From NCBI RefSeq assembly GCF_937926365.1, contig NZ_CALAOH010000209.1, positions 1 to 64,000 on the forward strand: 64,000 nucleotides of DNA, written 5' to 3'. Each line of letters begins with the position of its first letter. Position 1 is the first letter of the stretch. Shown here piece after piece: positions 51,125 to 59,976 of the stretch. This DNA comes from an uncultured Azohydromonas sp. (GTDB lineage Bacteria; Pseudomonadota; Gammaproteobacteria; Burkholderiales; Burkholderiaceae_C). The notes under the pieces are model-generated. The model did not search any database, had not been told where the DNA came from, and worked only from the letters and a program-made list of their open reading frames with translations. Made by a program: the position numbers and the translations under genes.

Positions 51125-52468
51125 TCAGGCCACGCCTTGCCGCAGCATCGCGTCGGCCACCTTGACGAAGGCGGCGATGTTGGCGCCGTCCACGTAGTTG
51201 ACCGAGCCGTCGTCGCGCCGGCCGTGGCGCACGCAATGCATGTGGATGTCCTTCATGATCGCGTGCAGCCGCTCGTCCACCTCGGCGTGCAGCCAGGACA
51301 GCCGCATGGCGTTCTGCGTCATCTCCAGGCCCGAGGTCGCCACCCCGCCGGCGTTGCTGGCCTTGCCCGGGGCGTACAGCGTGCGCGCGTCCAGGAACAC
51401 GTTGACCGCCTCCAGCGTGGAGGGCATGTTGGCGCCCTCGGCCACGCAGCGCACGCCCTGCCGCACCAGCAGCCGCGCGTCGTCGCCATCGAGCTCGTTC
51501 TGCGTGGCGCAGGGCAGCGCGACGTCCACCGGCACGTGCCAGGGCCGGCGGCCGGCCTCGAACTGCAGCCCGTGGCGCTCGGCAAAGGCCGACAGGCGCC
51601 CGCGCTGCACGTTCTTCCACTCCATGATCTCGCCCAGCTGGTCCGCCTGCAGGCCCTGATCGACCACGAGCGTGCCTTCGGAATCCGACAGCGTGACCAC
51701 GCGCGCGCCCAGCTCGATGGCCTTTTCCGCCGCGTACTGCGCCACGTTGCCCGCGCCCGAGATGGACACGCGCAGCCCGTCGAAGGCCAGGTGCTCGCGG
51801 TGCAGCATCTCCTGGGCGAAATAGACCGTGCCGTAGCCGGTAGCTTCCGGGCGCATCGCGCTGCCGCCGAAGGACAGGCCCTTGCCGGTGAACACGCACG
51901 AGGCGTCGTTGCTCAGCCGCTTCATCATCCCGGCCATGTAGCCGACCTCGCGCGCGCCCACGCCGATGTCGCCCGCGGGCACGTCGGTGTCAGGGCCGAT
52001 GTGGCGGAACAGCTCGAAGATCAGCGCCTGGCAGAAGCGCATGACCTCGCCGTCGCTCTTGCCCTTGGGGTCGAAGTCCGAGCCGCCCTTGCCGCCGCCC
52101 ATGGGCAGCGTGGTCAGCGCGTTCTTGAAGGTCTGCTCGAAGCCCAGGAACTTCAGGATCGACAGGTTCACCGACGGGTGAAAGCGCATGCCGCCCTTGT
52201 ACGGGCCGATGGCGTTGCTGTGCTGCACGCGCCAGGCGCGGTTGACCTGCACCTCGCCCTTGTCGTCCACCCAGGACACGCGGAACTGGATGGCGCGGTC
52301 GGGCTCGACCAGGCGCTCCAGCAAGGCCTGCTCGGCGTAGTAGGGGTGCTGCTGGATGTAGGGCCACAAGCTGCCCATCACCTCCTCGACCGCCTGCAGG
52401 AATTCGGGTTGATGCGGATCGCGCGCCTTCAGCGCGCCCAGGAAATCGGAAAGGTTTGCAAGCTTCAA
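51125..52468 (-). CDS. gdhA: NADP-specific glutamate dehydrogenase
   Basis: 447 residues from TTG 52468, the same length as E. coli GdhA; AAAGGAATGAC precedes this start, and no ATG in a sensible place is available. Seen: GGMRFHPSVNLSILKFLGFEQ, catalytic Lys in PMGGGKGGSDFDP, GVGAREVGYMAGMMKRL, Rossmann SISGAGNVAQYAAEKAIELG, EGANMPSTLEA, APGKASNAGGVATSGLEMTQN. Converts 2-oxoglutarate and ammonia to glutamate. The non-AUG start may reduce expression. Confidence 0.97.
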   Translation of the reverse strand: MKLANLSDFLGALKARDPHQPEFLQAVEEVMGSLWPYIQQHPYYAEQALLERLVEPDRAIQFRVSWVDDKGEVQVNRAWRVQHSNAIGPYKGGMRFHPSVNLSILKFLGFEQTFKNALTTLPMGGGKGGSDFDPKGKSDGEVMRFCQALIFELFRHIGPDTDVPAGDIGVGAREVGYMAGMMKRLSNDASCVFTGKGLSFGGSAMRPEATGYGTVYFAQEMLHREHLAFDGLRVSISGAGNVAQYAAEKAIELGARVVTLSDSEGTLVVDQGLQADQLGEIMEWKNVQRGRLSAFAERHGLQFEAGRRPWHVPVDVALPCATQNELDGDDARLLVRQGVRCVAEGANMPSTLEAVNVFLDARTLYAPGKASNAGGVATSGLEMTQNAMRLSWLHAEVDERLHAIMKDIHMHCVRHGRRDDGSVNYVDGANIAAFVKVADAMLRQGVA

Positions 52469-52568
52469 GTCATTCCTTTCATGGCGGCTGCACCGGGACG
52501 CTCCGGTGGCCTGGGAGCAGCAATGGCCGAGCCAGGGGCCTTGCGGCGCGGCCGTCCCTGCCCCGCCG

Positions 52569-53585
52569 CTACGTCCGGGCGAATGCCGGAATGCTGAAGC
52601 GCCGCCGGTACGCGCCCGGCGCCATGCCGGTGGTGCGCTTGAACAGGCGGCGGAAGAAGGCGGCGTCCTCGTAGCCCACGCGCCAGCCGATCTCGTCCAC
52701 CGGCGCATCGGTGCGCTCCAGCCGGCGCTTGGCATCCTCGATGCGCAGCCGCTGCACGTAGGCGATGGGCGTGAGCCCGGTGGCCGCGGCGAAGCGGCGC
52801 TTGAAGGTGCGCTCGGCCAGGCGCGAGCGCTTGACCATCTCCTCCACGGGGTTGGCCATGGAAAAATGCGTGCTCAACCACTTCTGCGCCTGCAGCACCT
52901 CGGCGTCGCCGTGGTCGCTGCGGCCCTCGAACACCATGTAGGGCGTGAGCCCGTCCTGGTGCCACTGCAGCGCGAACATGCGCGCGACCGCCTGCGCCGT
53001 GGTGGCGCCGGCGTGGCGCGCGATCAGGTACAGCACCAGGTCGTGCCAGGTGTTCGACGCGCCGGACGTGACCAGCTCGTCGTGCTGCCCCGAGATCACG
53101 AGCACGCGCTCGGGATGGACCGTGACGGCCGGGTACGTGGCGGCAAAGGTGCGCGCGTACTCGAAATGCACGGTGGCGTCCCGGCCGTCGAAAAGCCCCG
53201 TCTCGGCCAGCAGGAAGATGCCCGAGCAGGCCGAGCACAGCAGCGCGCCGCGCGCGTGCATGGCGCGGGCCCACTCCACCACGCGCGGATGGCGCCCCGT
53301 CCCCCAGCCCTGCGGCCTCACCACCACGGACGGCACGATCACGATGTCGCTGGCCGCGATGTCGCCGATGCAGCGCTGCACCTGCACGGGCACCCCGCTG
53401 GCCAGCATCAGCGGGCCCATGGCCTCGCCCACGATCTCGACCTGGAACGGCGCCGGCAGGCCCATCAGCGCGAAGGCGTTCAGAACGTCGTACAGGCCGA
53501 ACAGCGTGGACACCGCGGCCTCGGGCAGGGCCACCAGGCTGACGTGGCGCGGAGCCGCTGCGGCAGGGCTGTTCGCTCGGATCAT
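52569..53585 (-). CDS. GlxA-type regulator: DJ-1/PfpI-like domain plus AraC helix-turn-helix
   Basis: 338 residues from ATG 53585. N-terminal DJ-1/PfpI-like domain (LVALPEAAVSTLFGLYDVL, LCSACSGIFLLAETGLFDG with the nucleophile-like Cys, ISGQHDELVTSG) that acts as ligand sensor, then two AraC helix-turn-helices at the C-terminus (RSRLAERTFKRRFAAATGLT, GWRVGYEDAAFFRRLFKRTT). Divergent from the methyltransferase; a perfect 9-bp dyad lies between the two starts and may be its operator. Confidence 0.94.
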   Translation of the reverse strand: MIRANSPAAAAPRHVSLVALPEAAVSTLFGLYDVLNAFALMGLPAPFQVEIVGEAMGPLMLASGVPVQVQRCIGDIAASDIVIVPSVVVRPQGWGTGRHPRVVEWARAMHARGALLCSACSGIFLLAETGLFDGRDATVHFEYARTFAATYPAVTVHPERVLVISGQHDELVTSGASNTWHDLVLYLIARHAGATTAQAVARMFALQWHQDGLTPYMVFEGRSDHGDAEVLQAQKWLSTHFSMANPVEEMVKRSRLAERTFKRRFAAATGLTPIAYVQRLRIEDAKRRLERTDAPVDEIGWRVGYEDAAFFRRLFKRTTGMAPGAYRRRFSIPAFART

Positions 53586-53650
53586 GGCCTCGGTTTCCTT
53601 CGGCGCCGCCGCGCCGGCGTGGCACGAACGGACCGATTTTGGGCGATTTA

Positions 53651-53670
53651 GCCTCTTCGTCCGAAGAGGC
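53651..53670. promoter_or_regulatory. Perfect 9-bp dyad in the divergent promoter region
   Basis: GCCTCTTCG-TC-CGAAGAGGC. It lies 66 nt from the GlxA-type start and 63 nt from the methyltransferase start. Candidate operator for the divergent regulator, or a hairpin in either leader. Confidence 0.55.
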
Positions 53671-53732
53671 GCCCTCGCCACCATGGCTGCCACGGTCCCC
53701 GCCTCGGGCGCCGATGAAAGGAAGCAAAGACC

Positions 53733-54800
53733 ATGGACACGGCCACCATCGATCAGCACAAGCTGGACGCCTTCGTCACGCGCGCCATCGGCGACATCGC
53801 TTCCGCCTACGGCGGCGTGATGGTGAGCCTGGGCCATCGCCTGGGCCTGTACAAGGCGATGGCCGGCGCCGGGCCGGTCAGCGCCGCGGAGCTGGCCGCG
53901 CGCAGCGGCTGCGCCGAGCGCTACGTGCGCGAATGGCTCAACGCGCAGGCCGCGGGCGGCTACGTGGACTACCACGCCGCCAGCGGCACCTTCGAGCTCA
54001 CGGCCGAGCAGGCGCTGGTGCTGGCCGACGAGGACAGCCCGGTGTTCATCCCCAACGCCTGGCACGTGCCGGCGTCGATGTGGTTCGACGAGGACAAGAC
54101 GCTGGAGACCTTCCGCACCGGCAAGGGTTTGGCCTGGGGCGAGCATGACGCGCGGCTGCACTGCGGCGTGGCGGCCTTCTACCGCAACGGCTACAAGGCC
54201 TGCCTGGTGCCGCAATGGCTGCCCGCGCTGGAGGGCGTAGTGGAACAGCTCGAAGCGGGCATCAGCGTGGCCGACGTGGGCTGCGGCCACGGGCACTCGA
54301 CGGTGCTGATGGCGCAGGCATTTCCCAACTCGCGCTTCCACGGCTTCGACGTGCACGCGGGCTCGATCGCCGAGGCCCGGCGCAACGCGGCCACGGCCGG
54401 CGTGTCCGACCGGGCGAGCTTCGAGGTGGCGCCGGCCGTGGGCTACCCGAACCGGCACTACGGGCTGGTGTGTTTCTTCGACTGCCTGCACGACATGGGC
54501 GACCCGGTGGCGGCGGCACAGTACGCCTCGGAGGTGCTGGCGCCCGGCGGCACCGTGCTGCTGGTGGAGCCCTTCGCCCCCGACCGCTTCGACGGCCAGC
54601 CCGACACCGTGGCGCGGCTGTACTACTCGGCCTCGACCACCATGTGCTGCGCGCACGCCATCTCCGAGGGCGGCCAGCTGGTGCTGGGCGCCCAGGCCGG
54701 CGAGGCGCGGCTGCGCGAGGTGTTCCGCAAGGCGGGCTTCACGCATTTCCGGCGCGCGGCGCAGACGCCGTTCAACCTGATCCTGGAAGCGCGGCGCTGA
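53733..54800 (+). CDS. Class I SAM-dependent methyltransferase with N-terminal winged helix
   Basis: 355 residues. N-terminal winged-helix/dimerisation region (about 30-90: LGLYKAMAGAGPVSAAELAA, CAERYVREWLNAQ) as in O-methyltransferase-type and Coq5-like enzymes, then the SAM-binding core with motif I VADVGCGHGHSTVLMAQAFP and FDVHAGSIAEARRNA. Substrate unknown. Divergent from the GlxA-type regulator, so probably its target. Confidence 0.92.
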   Translation: MDTATIDQHKLDAFVTRAIGDIASAYGGVMVSLGHRLGLYKAMAGAGPVSAAELAARSGCAERYVREWLNAQAAGGYVDYHAASGTFELTAEQALVLADEDSPVFIPNAWHVPASMWFDEDKTLETFRTGKGLAWGEHDARLHCGVAAFYRNGYKACLVPQWLPALEGVVEQLEAGISVADVGCGHGHSTVLMAQAFPNSRFHGFDVHAGSIAEARRNAATAGVSDRASFEVAPAVGYPNRHYGLVCFFDCLHDMGDPVAAAQYASEVLAPGGTVLLVEPFAPDRFDGQPDTVARLYYSASTTMCCAHAISEGGQLVLGAQAGEARLREVFRKAGFTHFRRAAQTPFNLILEARR

Positions 54801-54885
54801 CGGCGGCACGGGGCTGAGGGCATCCCAGCTCCCCGCATAAGCACGCTCGGAATGCGTCGTTGTCGCGGCCAAGGGGCCCCTCCTA

Positions 54886-54899
54886 GACTGAATTCAGTC
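54886..54899. promoter_or_regulatory. Perfect 14-bp palindrome upstream of the second sulfur operon
   Basis: GACTGAATTCAGTC reads the same on both strands and ends 18 nt before ATG 54918. No regulator gene is adjacent. Candidate operator, or a site overlapping the promoter (AT core). Confidence 0.55.
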
Positions 54900-54917
54900 G
54901 AATGAAAACCGAGGAAC

Positions 54918-56129
54918 ATGCCCTTGCACCGCACCCCCACGGGCCCGGCCGCGGCCAGCCTGGCCGATCCGGCGGAAGTCGAGCTCGCAACCGAAGCGCT
55001 GGCCCGAGCACTGGAGGAAAGCGCCGTCGCACGCGACCAGCGCGGCGGCCACGCCCGCGAGGAGCGCGAGCTCATCCGCGGCAGCGGCCTGCTCAACCTG
55101 ACCACGCCGCGCGCCTTCGGCGGCTGGGGCCACCCCTGGCAGCTCTTCTTCCAGGGCCTGCGGCGCCTGGCGCAGGTGGACAGCGCGCTGGCGCACGTGT
55201 ACGCCTTCCACCACCTGCAGGTCGCCACGGTGCTGCTGTACGGCACGCCGGAGCAGCACGAATACTTTCTGCTGCCCACGGTGAACGAGCGCCTGTTCTG
55301 GGGCAACGCGCTCAACCCCAACGACAAGCGCGCGCTCGCGCACGATGACGGCGACGGCTTCATCGTCCACGGCCCCAAGAGCTACTGCTCCGGCTCGGTG
55401 GGCTCCGACCAGCTCACCTTTTCCGCCTGGCACGAAGCTTCACAGAGCCTGCTCATCGCCGCGCTGCCCAGCCGCCACCCGGGCATCAGCATCCACGGCG
55501 ACTGGGACGCCTTCGGCCAGAAGCAGACCGACAGCGGCACCGTCACTTTCAACCAGGTGCGCGTGCAAGCACATCAGGCGCTGGTGCGCCCGGGCACCGT
55601 GCCACGCCCGCGCGCCACGCTGCGCGCGCAGATCGCGCAGCTGGTGCTCGTGAACCTCTATACCGGCATCGCCCAGGGCGCGCTGGCGCAGGGCCTGCGC
55701 TACACGCGCGAATCCTCGCGCCCCTTCCTCGCCTCGGGCGTGGCCCGCGCCGTGGACGACCCCTACGTGCAGCACCGCTACGGCGAGCTGTCGGTGCTGG
55801 TGCGGCCGGCCGAGGTGCTGGCCGACCTGGCGGCGCACAAGCTCGACCAGGCGCTGGCGCTGGGCGAGGACGTCACGGCCCCGGACCGCGGCGAGGTGGC
55901 CGTGGCCGTGGCGCAGGCCAAGGCCGTGGCGCACCGCGCCGCCATCGAGGTCAGCACCCAGGTCTTCGAGCTCACCGGCGCGGGCGCGACGGCCTCGCGC
56001 CTGGGGCTGGACCGTTTCTGGCGCAACGCCCGCGTGCACACGCTGCACGACCCGCTGGACTACAAGCTGCGCGACCTCGGCCGCCACGCGCTGCTGGGCC
56101 GCTATCCGGAGCCCACGTCCTATTCCTGA
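54918..56129 (+). CDS. SfnB/DszC-like flavin-dependent monooxygenase (acyl-CoA dehydrogenase fold), second copy
   Basis: 403 residues. Same branch as the enzyme at 35393: LTTPRAFGGWGHPWQLFFQG, HVYAFHHLQVATVLLYGTPE, FIVHGPKSYCSGSVGSDQ, DDPYVQHRYGELSVLVRPAE and the C-terminal LGLDRFWRNARVHTLHDPLD. Probably uses reduced flavin on an organosulfur substrate. First gene of a run with an SsuD-like enzyme (28 nt) and an amidohydrolase-fold protein. Confidence 0.88.
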   Translation: MPLHRTPTGPAAASLADPAEVELATEALARALEESAVARDQRGGHAREERELIRGSGLLNLTTPRAFGGWGHPWQLFFQGLRRLAQVDSALAHVYAFHHLQVATVLLYGTPEQHEYFLLPTVNERLFWGNALNPNDKRALAHDDGDGFIVHGPKSYCSGSVGSDQLTFSAWHEASQSLLIAALPSRHPGISIHGDWDAFGQKQTDSGTVTFNQVRVQAHQALVRPGTVPRPRATLRAQIAQLVLVNLYTGIAQGALAQGLRYTRESSRPFLASGVARAVDDPYVQHRYGELSVLVRPAEVLADLAAHKLDQALALGEDVTAPDRGEVAVAVAQAKAVAHRAAIEVSTQVFELTGAGATASRLGLDRFWRNARVHTLHDPLDYKLRDLGRHALLGRYPEPTSYS

Positions 56130-56156
56130 CCTGCTCTCACACTACAACGACACGCC

Positions 56157-57299
56157 ATGAGCCTCGACATCTTCTGGTTCCTTCCCACCTCGGGCGACAC
56201 GCGCTACCTGGGCAAGTCCGACTTCGGTCGTCCCGCGAGCAACGAGTACATGCGGCAGATCGCCGTCACGGCCGAGCAGCTGGGCTACGACGGGCTGCTC
56301 ATCCCCACCGGCGCCTCCTGCCTGGACCCGTGGGTGGTGGCCTCCAGCCTCGTGCCGGTGACGCAGCGCATCAAGCTGCTGGTGGCGCTGCGCACCTCCA
56401 TCAGCGGCCCCACCGCCAACGCGCGCCAGGCCGCGTCGCTGGACCAGGCGCTGCACGGCCGCCTGCTGCTCAACGTGGTGCCCGGCGGCGACGCCGCCGA
56501 GCTGGCCGCCGAGGGCGTGTACCTCAAGCACGACGAGCGCTACGAAGTGGCCGACGAGTTCCTCACCGTCTGGAAGCGCCTGCTGCAAGGCGAAAAGGTG
56601 GACTTCGAGGGCAAGCACCTCAAGGTCGAAGGCGCGAAGAACTACTTCGAACCCGAGAGCAAGCCCTACCCGCCGCTGTATTTCGGCGGGTCGTCGCCGG
56701 CGGCGCACGAGCTGGCAGCCAAGCACGTGGACGCCTACCTCACCTGGGGCGAGCCGCCCGCGGCCGTGGCCGAGAAGATCGCCGACGTGCGCGCGCGCGC
56801 CGCGAAGCACGGCCGCAGCGTGCGCTTCGGCGTGCGGCTGCAGGTCATCGTGCGCGAAACCAATGCCGAGGCCTGGGCCGCGGCCGATAGCCTGATCAGC
56901 AAGCTCACGGACGAGGACATCCGCGCCGCGCAGGCCAACTTCGCCAGGATGGACTCGGTGGGCCAGCAACGCATCACGGCGCTGCACGGCGGGCGGCGCG
57001 ACAAGCTGGAGATCAGCCCCAACCTCTGGGCCGGCGTGGGCCTGGTGCGCGGCGGCGCCGGCACGGCGCTGGTGGGTGACCCCGAAACCGTCGCCGCCCG
57101 GCTCAAGGAGTACGCGGACCTGGGCGTGGACAGCTTCGTGCTCTCGGGCTATCCGCACCTGGAGGAGGCCTTCCGCTTCGCCGAGCTGGTGTTCCCGCTG
57201 CTGCCGGGCAAGAAGCCCGTGACGCTGCGCGACCAAACCCTCACCGGCGGCGCCTTCGACGTGCGCGCCGGCGAGACGGCCCAGAAGAAGGCGGCATGA
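56157..57299 (+). CDS. ssuD: SsuD-like alkanesulfonate monooxygenase (luciferase-like)
   Basis: 380 residues, same size as SsuD. Canonical N-terminus (MSLDIFWFLPTSGDTRYLG), LLIPTGASCLDPWVVASSLV, LRTSISGPTANARQAASLDQ, GRLLLNVVPGGDAAELAAEG, and PYPPLYFGGSSPAAHELAAK. Releases sulfite from sulfonates with FMNH2 and O2. No SsuE reductase or SsuABC transporter adjacent. Ends 1 nt before the next gene's start. Confidence 0.95.
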   Translation: MSLDIFWFLPTSGDTRYLGKSDFGRPASNEYMRQIAVTAEQLGYDGLLIPTGASCLDPWVVASSLVPVTQRIKLLVALRTSISGPTANARQAASLDQALHGRLLLNVVPGGDAAELAAEGVYLKHDERYEVADEFLTVWKRLLQGEKVDFEGKHLKVEGAKNYFEPESKPYPPLYFGGSSPAAHELAAKHVDAYLTWGEPPAAVAEKIADVRARAAKHGRSVRFGVRLQVIVRETNAEAWAAADSLISKLTDEDIRAAQANFARMDSVGQQRITALHGGRRDKLEISPNLWAGVGLVRGGAGTALVGDPETVAARLKEYADLGVDSFVLSGYPHLEEAFRFAELVFPLLPGKKPVTLRDQTLTGGAFDVRAGETAQKKAA

Positions 57300-57300
57300 C

Positions 57301-58155
57301 ATGAGCCTGCAAGTCATCGACATGCGCTGCAGGCCGGCGTACCTGCACGATTTCTTCGGCGCCACGCCCGATACCCCGGCCAACGACGTGGCGCGCTGGC
57401 TCAACCAGCGCGTGGGCACGCGCGGCAACCCGGAGCACTACGCGCGCTCGCGCACGCACGAGGGCTTTCTCGCGGAGATCACGGAGGCCGGCTTGAGCAA
57501 GGCCGTGGTGGTGGGGCGCCACACGCCCAGCCAGCACCTGCCCAATGACCAGATCCACGCCATCGTGAGCACGGACTCGCGGCTGGTGGGCATCGGCTCG
57601 GTGGACCCGGACCTGCTGGGCGCCGCCACGCCGGGCGAGATCGACCGCGCGATCGGGCAGCTGGGCCTGGCCGGCATCAACCTGGAGCCGGGCTTCGGCA
57701 CGCCGGCGCGGCATCCGGACGACCCGGTGTACTTCCCGGTCTACGAGCAGCTCTCGGCGCTGGGCGTGCCGGTGTTCCTGATGTCGGGCCCGACCACGCC
57801 GGACCAGCGCTACAACGACCCCGCGCCGCTGGCGCGCGTGGCCGCGGCCTTCCCGAAGCTGCGCATCGTGGCCTACCACGGCTACTGGCCCAACACGCAG
57901 CAGCTCGTGGGCGTGGCCTTCAGGCACGAAAACGTGTTCCTGGTGCCCGACATGTACCTGTTCCTGCCGGGCAGCGAGGTCGTCGTGCAAGCCGCCAACG
58001 GCTTCCTGGCCGACCAGGTGCTGTTCGGTTCCTCCTACACCTTCCGACCCATCCGCCAGAGCATCGAGGACGCGCAGCGCCTGGGCTTCAAGGACGGCGT
58101 GCTGGAGAAGTTCTTTGCGGGCAATGCGAGGCGGTTACTTGGACTGGACCACTGA
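57301..58155 (+). CDS. Amidohydrolase-2-fold protein lacking the metal motif
   Basis: 284 residues, starting 1 nt after the ssuD-like stop. The fold is that of the amidohydrolase-2/ACMSD family (HDFFGATPDTPANDVARWL, ITEAGLSKAVVVGRHTPSQH, LAGINLEPGF, IVAYHGYWPNTQQLVGVAF), but the N-terminal His-x-His metal pair is replaced by MRCRP (residues 8-12), and the terminal Asp of the usual G-S-D motif is also absent (FGSSYTFRP). So it may be metal-free, with a non-hydrolytic or regulatory role. Part of the second organosulfur operon. Confidence 0.8.
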   Translation: MSLQVIDMRCRPAYLHDFFGATPDTPANDVARWLNQRVGTRGNPEHYARSRTHEGFLAEITEAGLSKAVVVGRHTPSQHLPNDQIHAIVSTDSRLVGIGSVDPDLLGAATPGEIDRAIGQLGLAGINLEPGFGTPARHPDDPVYFPVYEQLSALGVPVFLMSGPTTPDQRYNDPAPLARVAAAFPKLRIVAYHGYWPNTQQLVGVAFRHENVFLVPDMYLFLPGSEVVVQAANGFLADQVLFGSSYTFRPIRQSIEDAQRLGFKDGVLEKFFAGNARRLLGLDH

Positions 58156-58200
58156 TTGCGCCCCTGCGCGGGCACTGCGACACCGCAGCGAGGCACGGCC

Positions 58201-59202
58201 ATGGCGAGGCTGAGCCTGGACGAGGCGCTGGGCCTCGCCGCCGCGGCGCTGGAGCGCGCCGGCGCCAACGCCGACATGGCCGCCTCCACCGCCCGCGCAC
58301 TGGTGCTGGCCGAGGCCCAGGGACTGGGCTCGCACGGCCTGGCGCGCGTGCCGCAGTACGCGACGCACCTGCGCCATGGGCGGGTGGACGGCCGCGCCGT
58401 GCCGCGCCTGCTCACGGCGCGCGGTGGCGCCGCGCTCGTGGACGCCCAGGACGGCCTGGCCTTCCCGGCCTGCGAGCTGGCTGTGCTCGAGGCGATCCGG
58501 CGCGCGCGCGAGTTCGGCGTGGCCTTCGCCGGCGTGACGCGCAGCCACCATGGCGGCGTGATGGCGGACCACCTGCGCCCCGTGGCCGCGGCGGGCCTGG
58601 TGGGCCTGGCCTTCGCCAACTCGCCGGCGGCCATGCCGGCGGCGGGCGGGCGCCATCCCATCTTCGGCACCAACCCGCTGGCCGCCGCCTTTCCGCGCCG
58701 CGGCCACGACCCGCTGCTGGTGGACCTGAGCCTGTCCGAGGTGGCGCGCGGCAAGCTGATGGTGGCCGCGCAGCAGGGCCGCTCCATTCCGGAAGGCTGG
58801 GCGCTGGACAAGGAGGGCCGCCCCACCACCGACCCGAAGGCCGGCATGGAGGGTTCGATGCTGCCCATCGGCGCGGCCACCAGCGCCAAGGGCGCGATGC
58901 TGGCGCTGGTGGTGGAGCTGCTGGTGACGGCGCTCATCGGTGGCCGCTACGGCTTCGAGGCCTCCAGCTTCTTCGTTGCCGAGGGCAACCGTCCCCGCAT
59001 CGGGCAGGCCTTCCTGGTGATCGATCCGGGCGCGCTGGCCGGCTCGCGCGAGTACCTGGACCGTGTCGAGGTACTGGTGCGGGAAATGCTGGTGGACGAA
59101 GGCGTGCGGCTGCCCGGCGCACGGCGCGAGCGGTTGCGGCACCGGGCGGAGACGGAAGGCATCGAGGTGGCGGACGCGCTGCTGGCGCAGCTGACGGCGT
59201 GA
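58201..59202 (+). CDS. Ldh-family (malate/L-lactate/ureidoglycolate-type) dehydrogenase
   Basis: 333 residues from ATG 58201 (a TTG at 58156 gives a 15-residue extension). NAD(P)-dependent Ldh2-type fold: LVLAEAQGLGSHGLARVPQY, VTRSHHGGVMADHLRPVAAA, FGTNPLAAAFPRRGHDPLLV, KGAMLALVVELLVTALIGG. Reduces or oxidises a 2-hydroxy acid or cyclic imine. May be the last gene of the organosulfur run (45 nt gap) or belong to aromatic metabolism next door. Confidence 0.9.
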   Translation: MARLSLDEALGLAAAALERAGANADMAASTARALVLAEAQGLGSHGLARVPQYATHLRHGRVDGRAVPRLLTARGGAALVDAQDGLAFPACELAVLEAIRRAREFGVAFAGVTRSHHGGVMADHLRPVAAAGLVGLAFANSPAAMPAAGGRHPIFGTNPLAAAFPRRGHDPLLVDLSLSEVARGKLMVAAQQGRSIPEGWALDKEGRPTTDPKAGMEGSMLPIGAATSAKGAMLALVVELLVTALIGGRYGFEASSFFVAEGNRPRIGQAFLVIDPGALAGSREYLDRVEVLVREMLVDEGVRLPGARRERLRHRAETEGIEVADALLAQLTA

Positions 59203-59225
59203 TTCCGGTCCATGCCGGCCGACCG

Positions 59226-59936
59226 TCACCAGTGCATCCACTCCGCCAGCGCCCGCGACACGGCCTCGGGCTGCTCCATCGTGCTCATGTGGCCGCTGTC
59301 CTCGATCACGACCAGGCGCGAGCCCGGCACCATGGCGTGCATCTGCTCATGCCGCGACAGCGGGCTCCAGGCGTCCTCGCGCCCACAGGCCAGCAGCGTG
59401 CGGCAGCGCAGGTTGCGCAGCACCTCGCGCGCGTCGGGCCGGCCCAGCAGCGCCTTGATCTGCGCCTCGAAGATCGCCGGCGTCTGGCGCTCGATCATGT
59501 CCAGGATCCGCTCGAACAGCGGCGAGTCCAGGCGCGACGGATGCACCATGCCCCGCGCCCACACGCGTCCCATCTCGCGCATGCCCTTGTCGCGCGCCAT
59601 CTGCAGCAGCGCCATGCGCTTGGCGCGCTCCTGCTCGCCGGCAGGGCCCTCGGCCAGCGGGTCCATGCCCGTGTCGAGCAGCGCCAGCCGCTCCACGCGA
59701 TCGGGCGCCAGGCGCGCCACTTCGAGCGCCACGCGCCCCCCCATCGAGTGCCCGGCCAGCGAAAAGCGCTGCGCCGGCGCGATTTCCAGGACATGGCGCG
59801 CCATGCCGGTGATGGACGACAGCTCGCCATAGGACGGCACCACGCAGTCCGCGAAGCCCAGCGCTTCGCACTGCGCCGTCCACACGGCGGCGTCGCACAT
59901 CAGGCCCGGCAGCAACAGCACACACGGTCGCGTCAT
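59226..59936 (-). CDS. Alpha/beta-hydrolase, last gene of an aromatic operon
   Basis: 236 residues from ATG 59936 (MTRPCVLLLPGLMCD). Nucleophile elbow GHSMGG near residue 82, acid in GREDAWSP, His in DSGHMST. Typical MhpC/3-oxoadipate-enol-lactonase-like length. It is downstream of ligB on the same strand, 40 nt away. In the standard protocatechuate 4,5-cleavage route no alpha/beta-hydrolase is needed, so this may act on an ester or a meta-cleavage product. Confidence 0.88.
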   Translation of the reverse strand: MTRPCVLLLPGLMCDAAVWTAQCEALGFADCVVPSYGELSSITGMARHVLEIAPAQRFSLAGHSMGGRVALEVARLAPDRVERLALLDTGMDPLAEGPAGEQERAKRMALLQMARDKGMREMGRVWARGMVHPSRLDSPLFERILDMIERQTPAIFEAQIKALLGRPDAREVLRNLRCRTLLACGREDAWSPLSRHEQMHAMVPGSRLVVIEDSGHMSTMEQPEAVSRALAEWMHW

Positions 59937-59976
59937 GTTCTTCTCTCCTGGGTGCTTGCGCACCCGGTTTCCCTCG

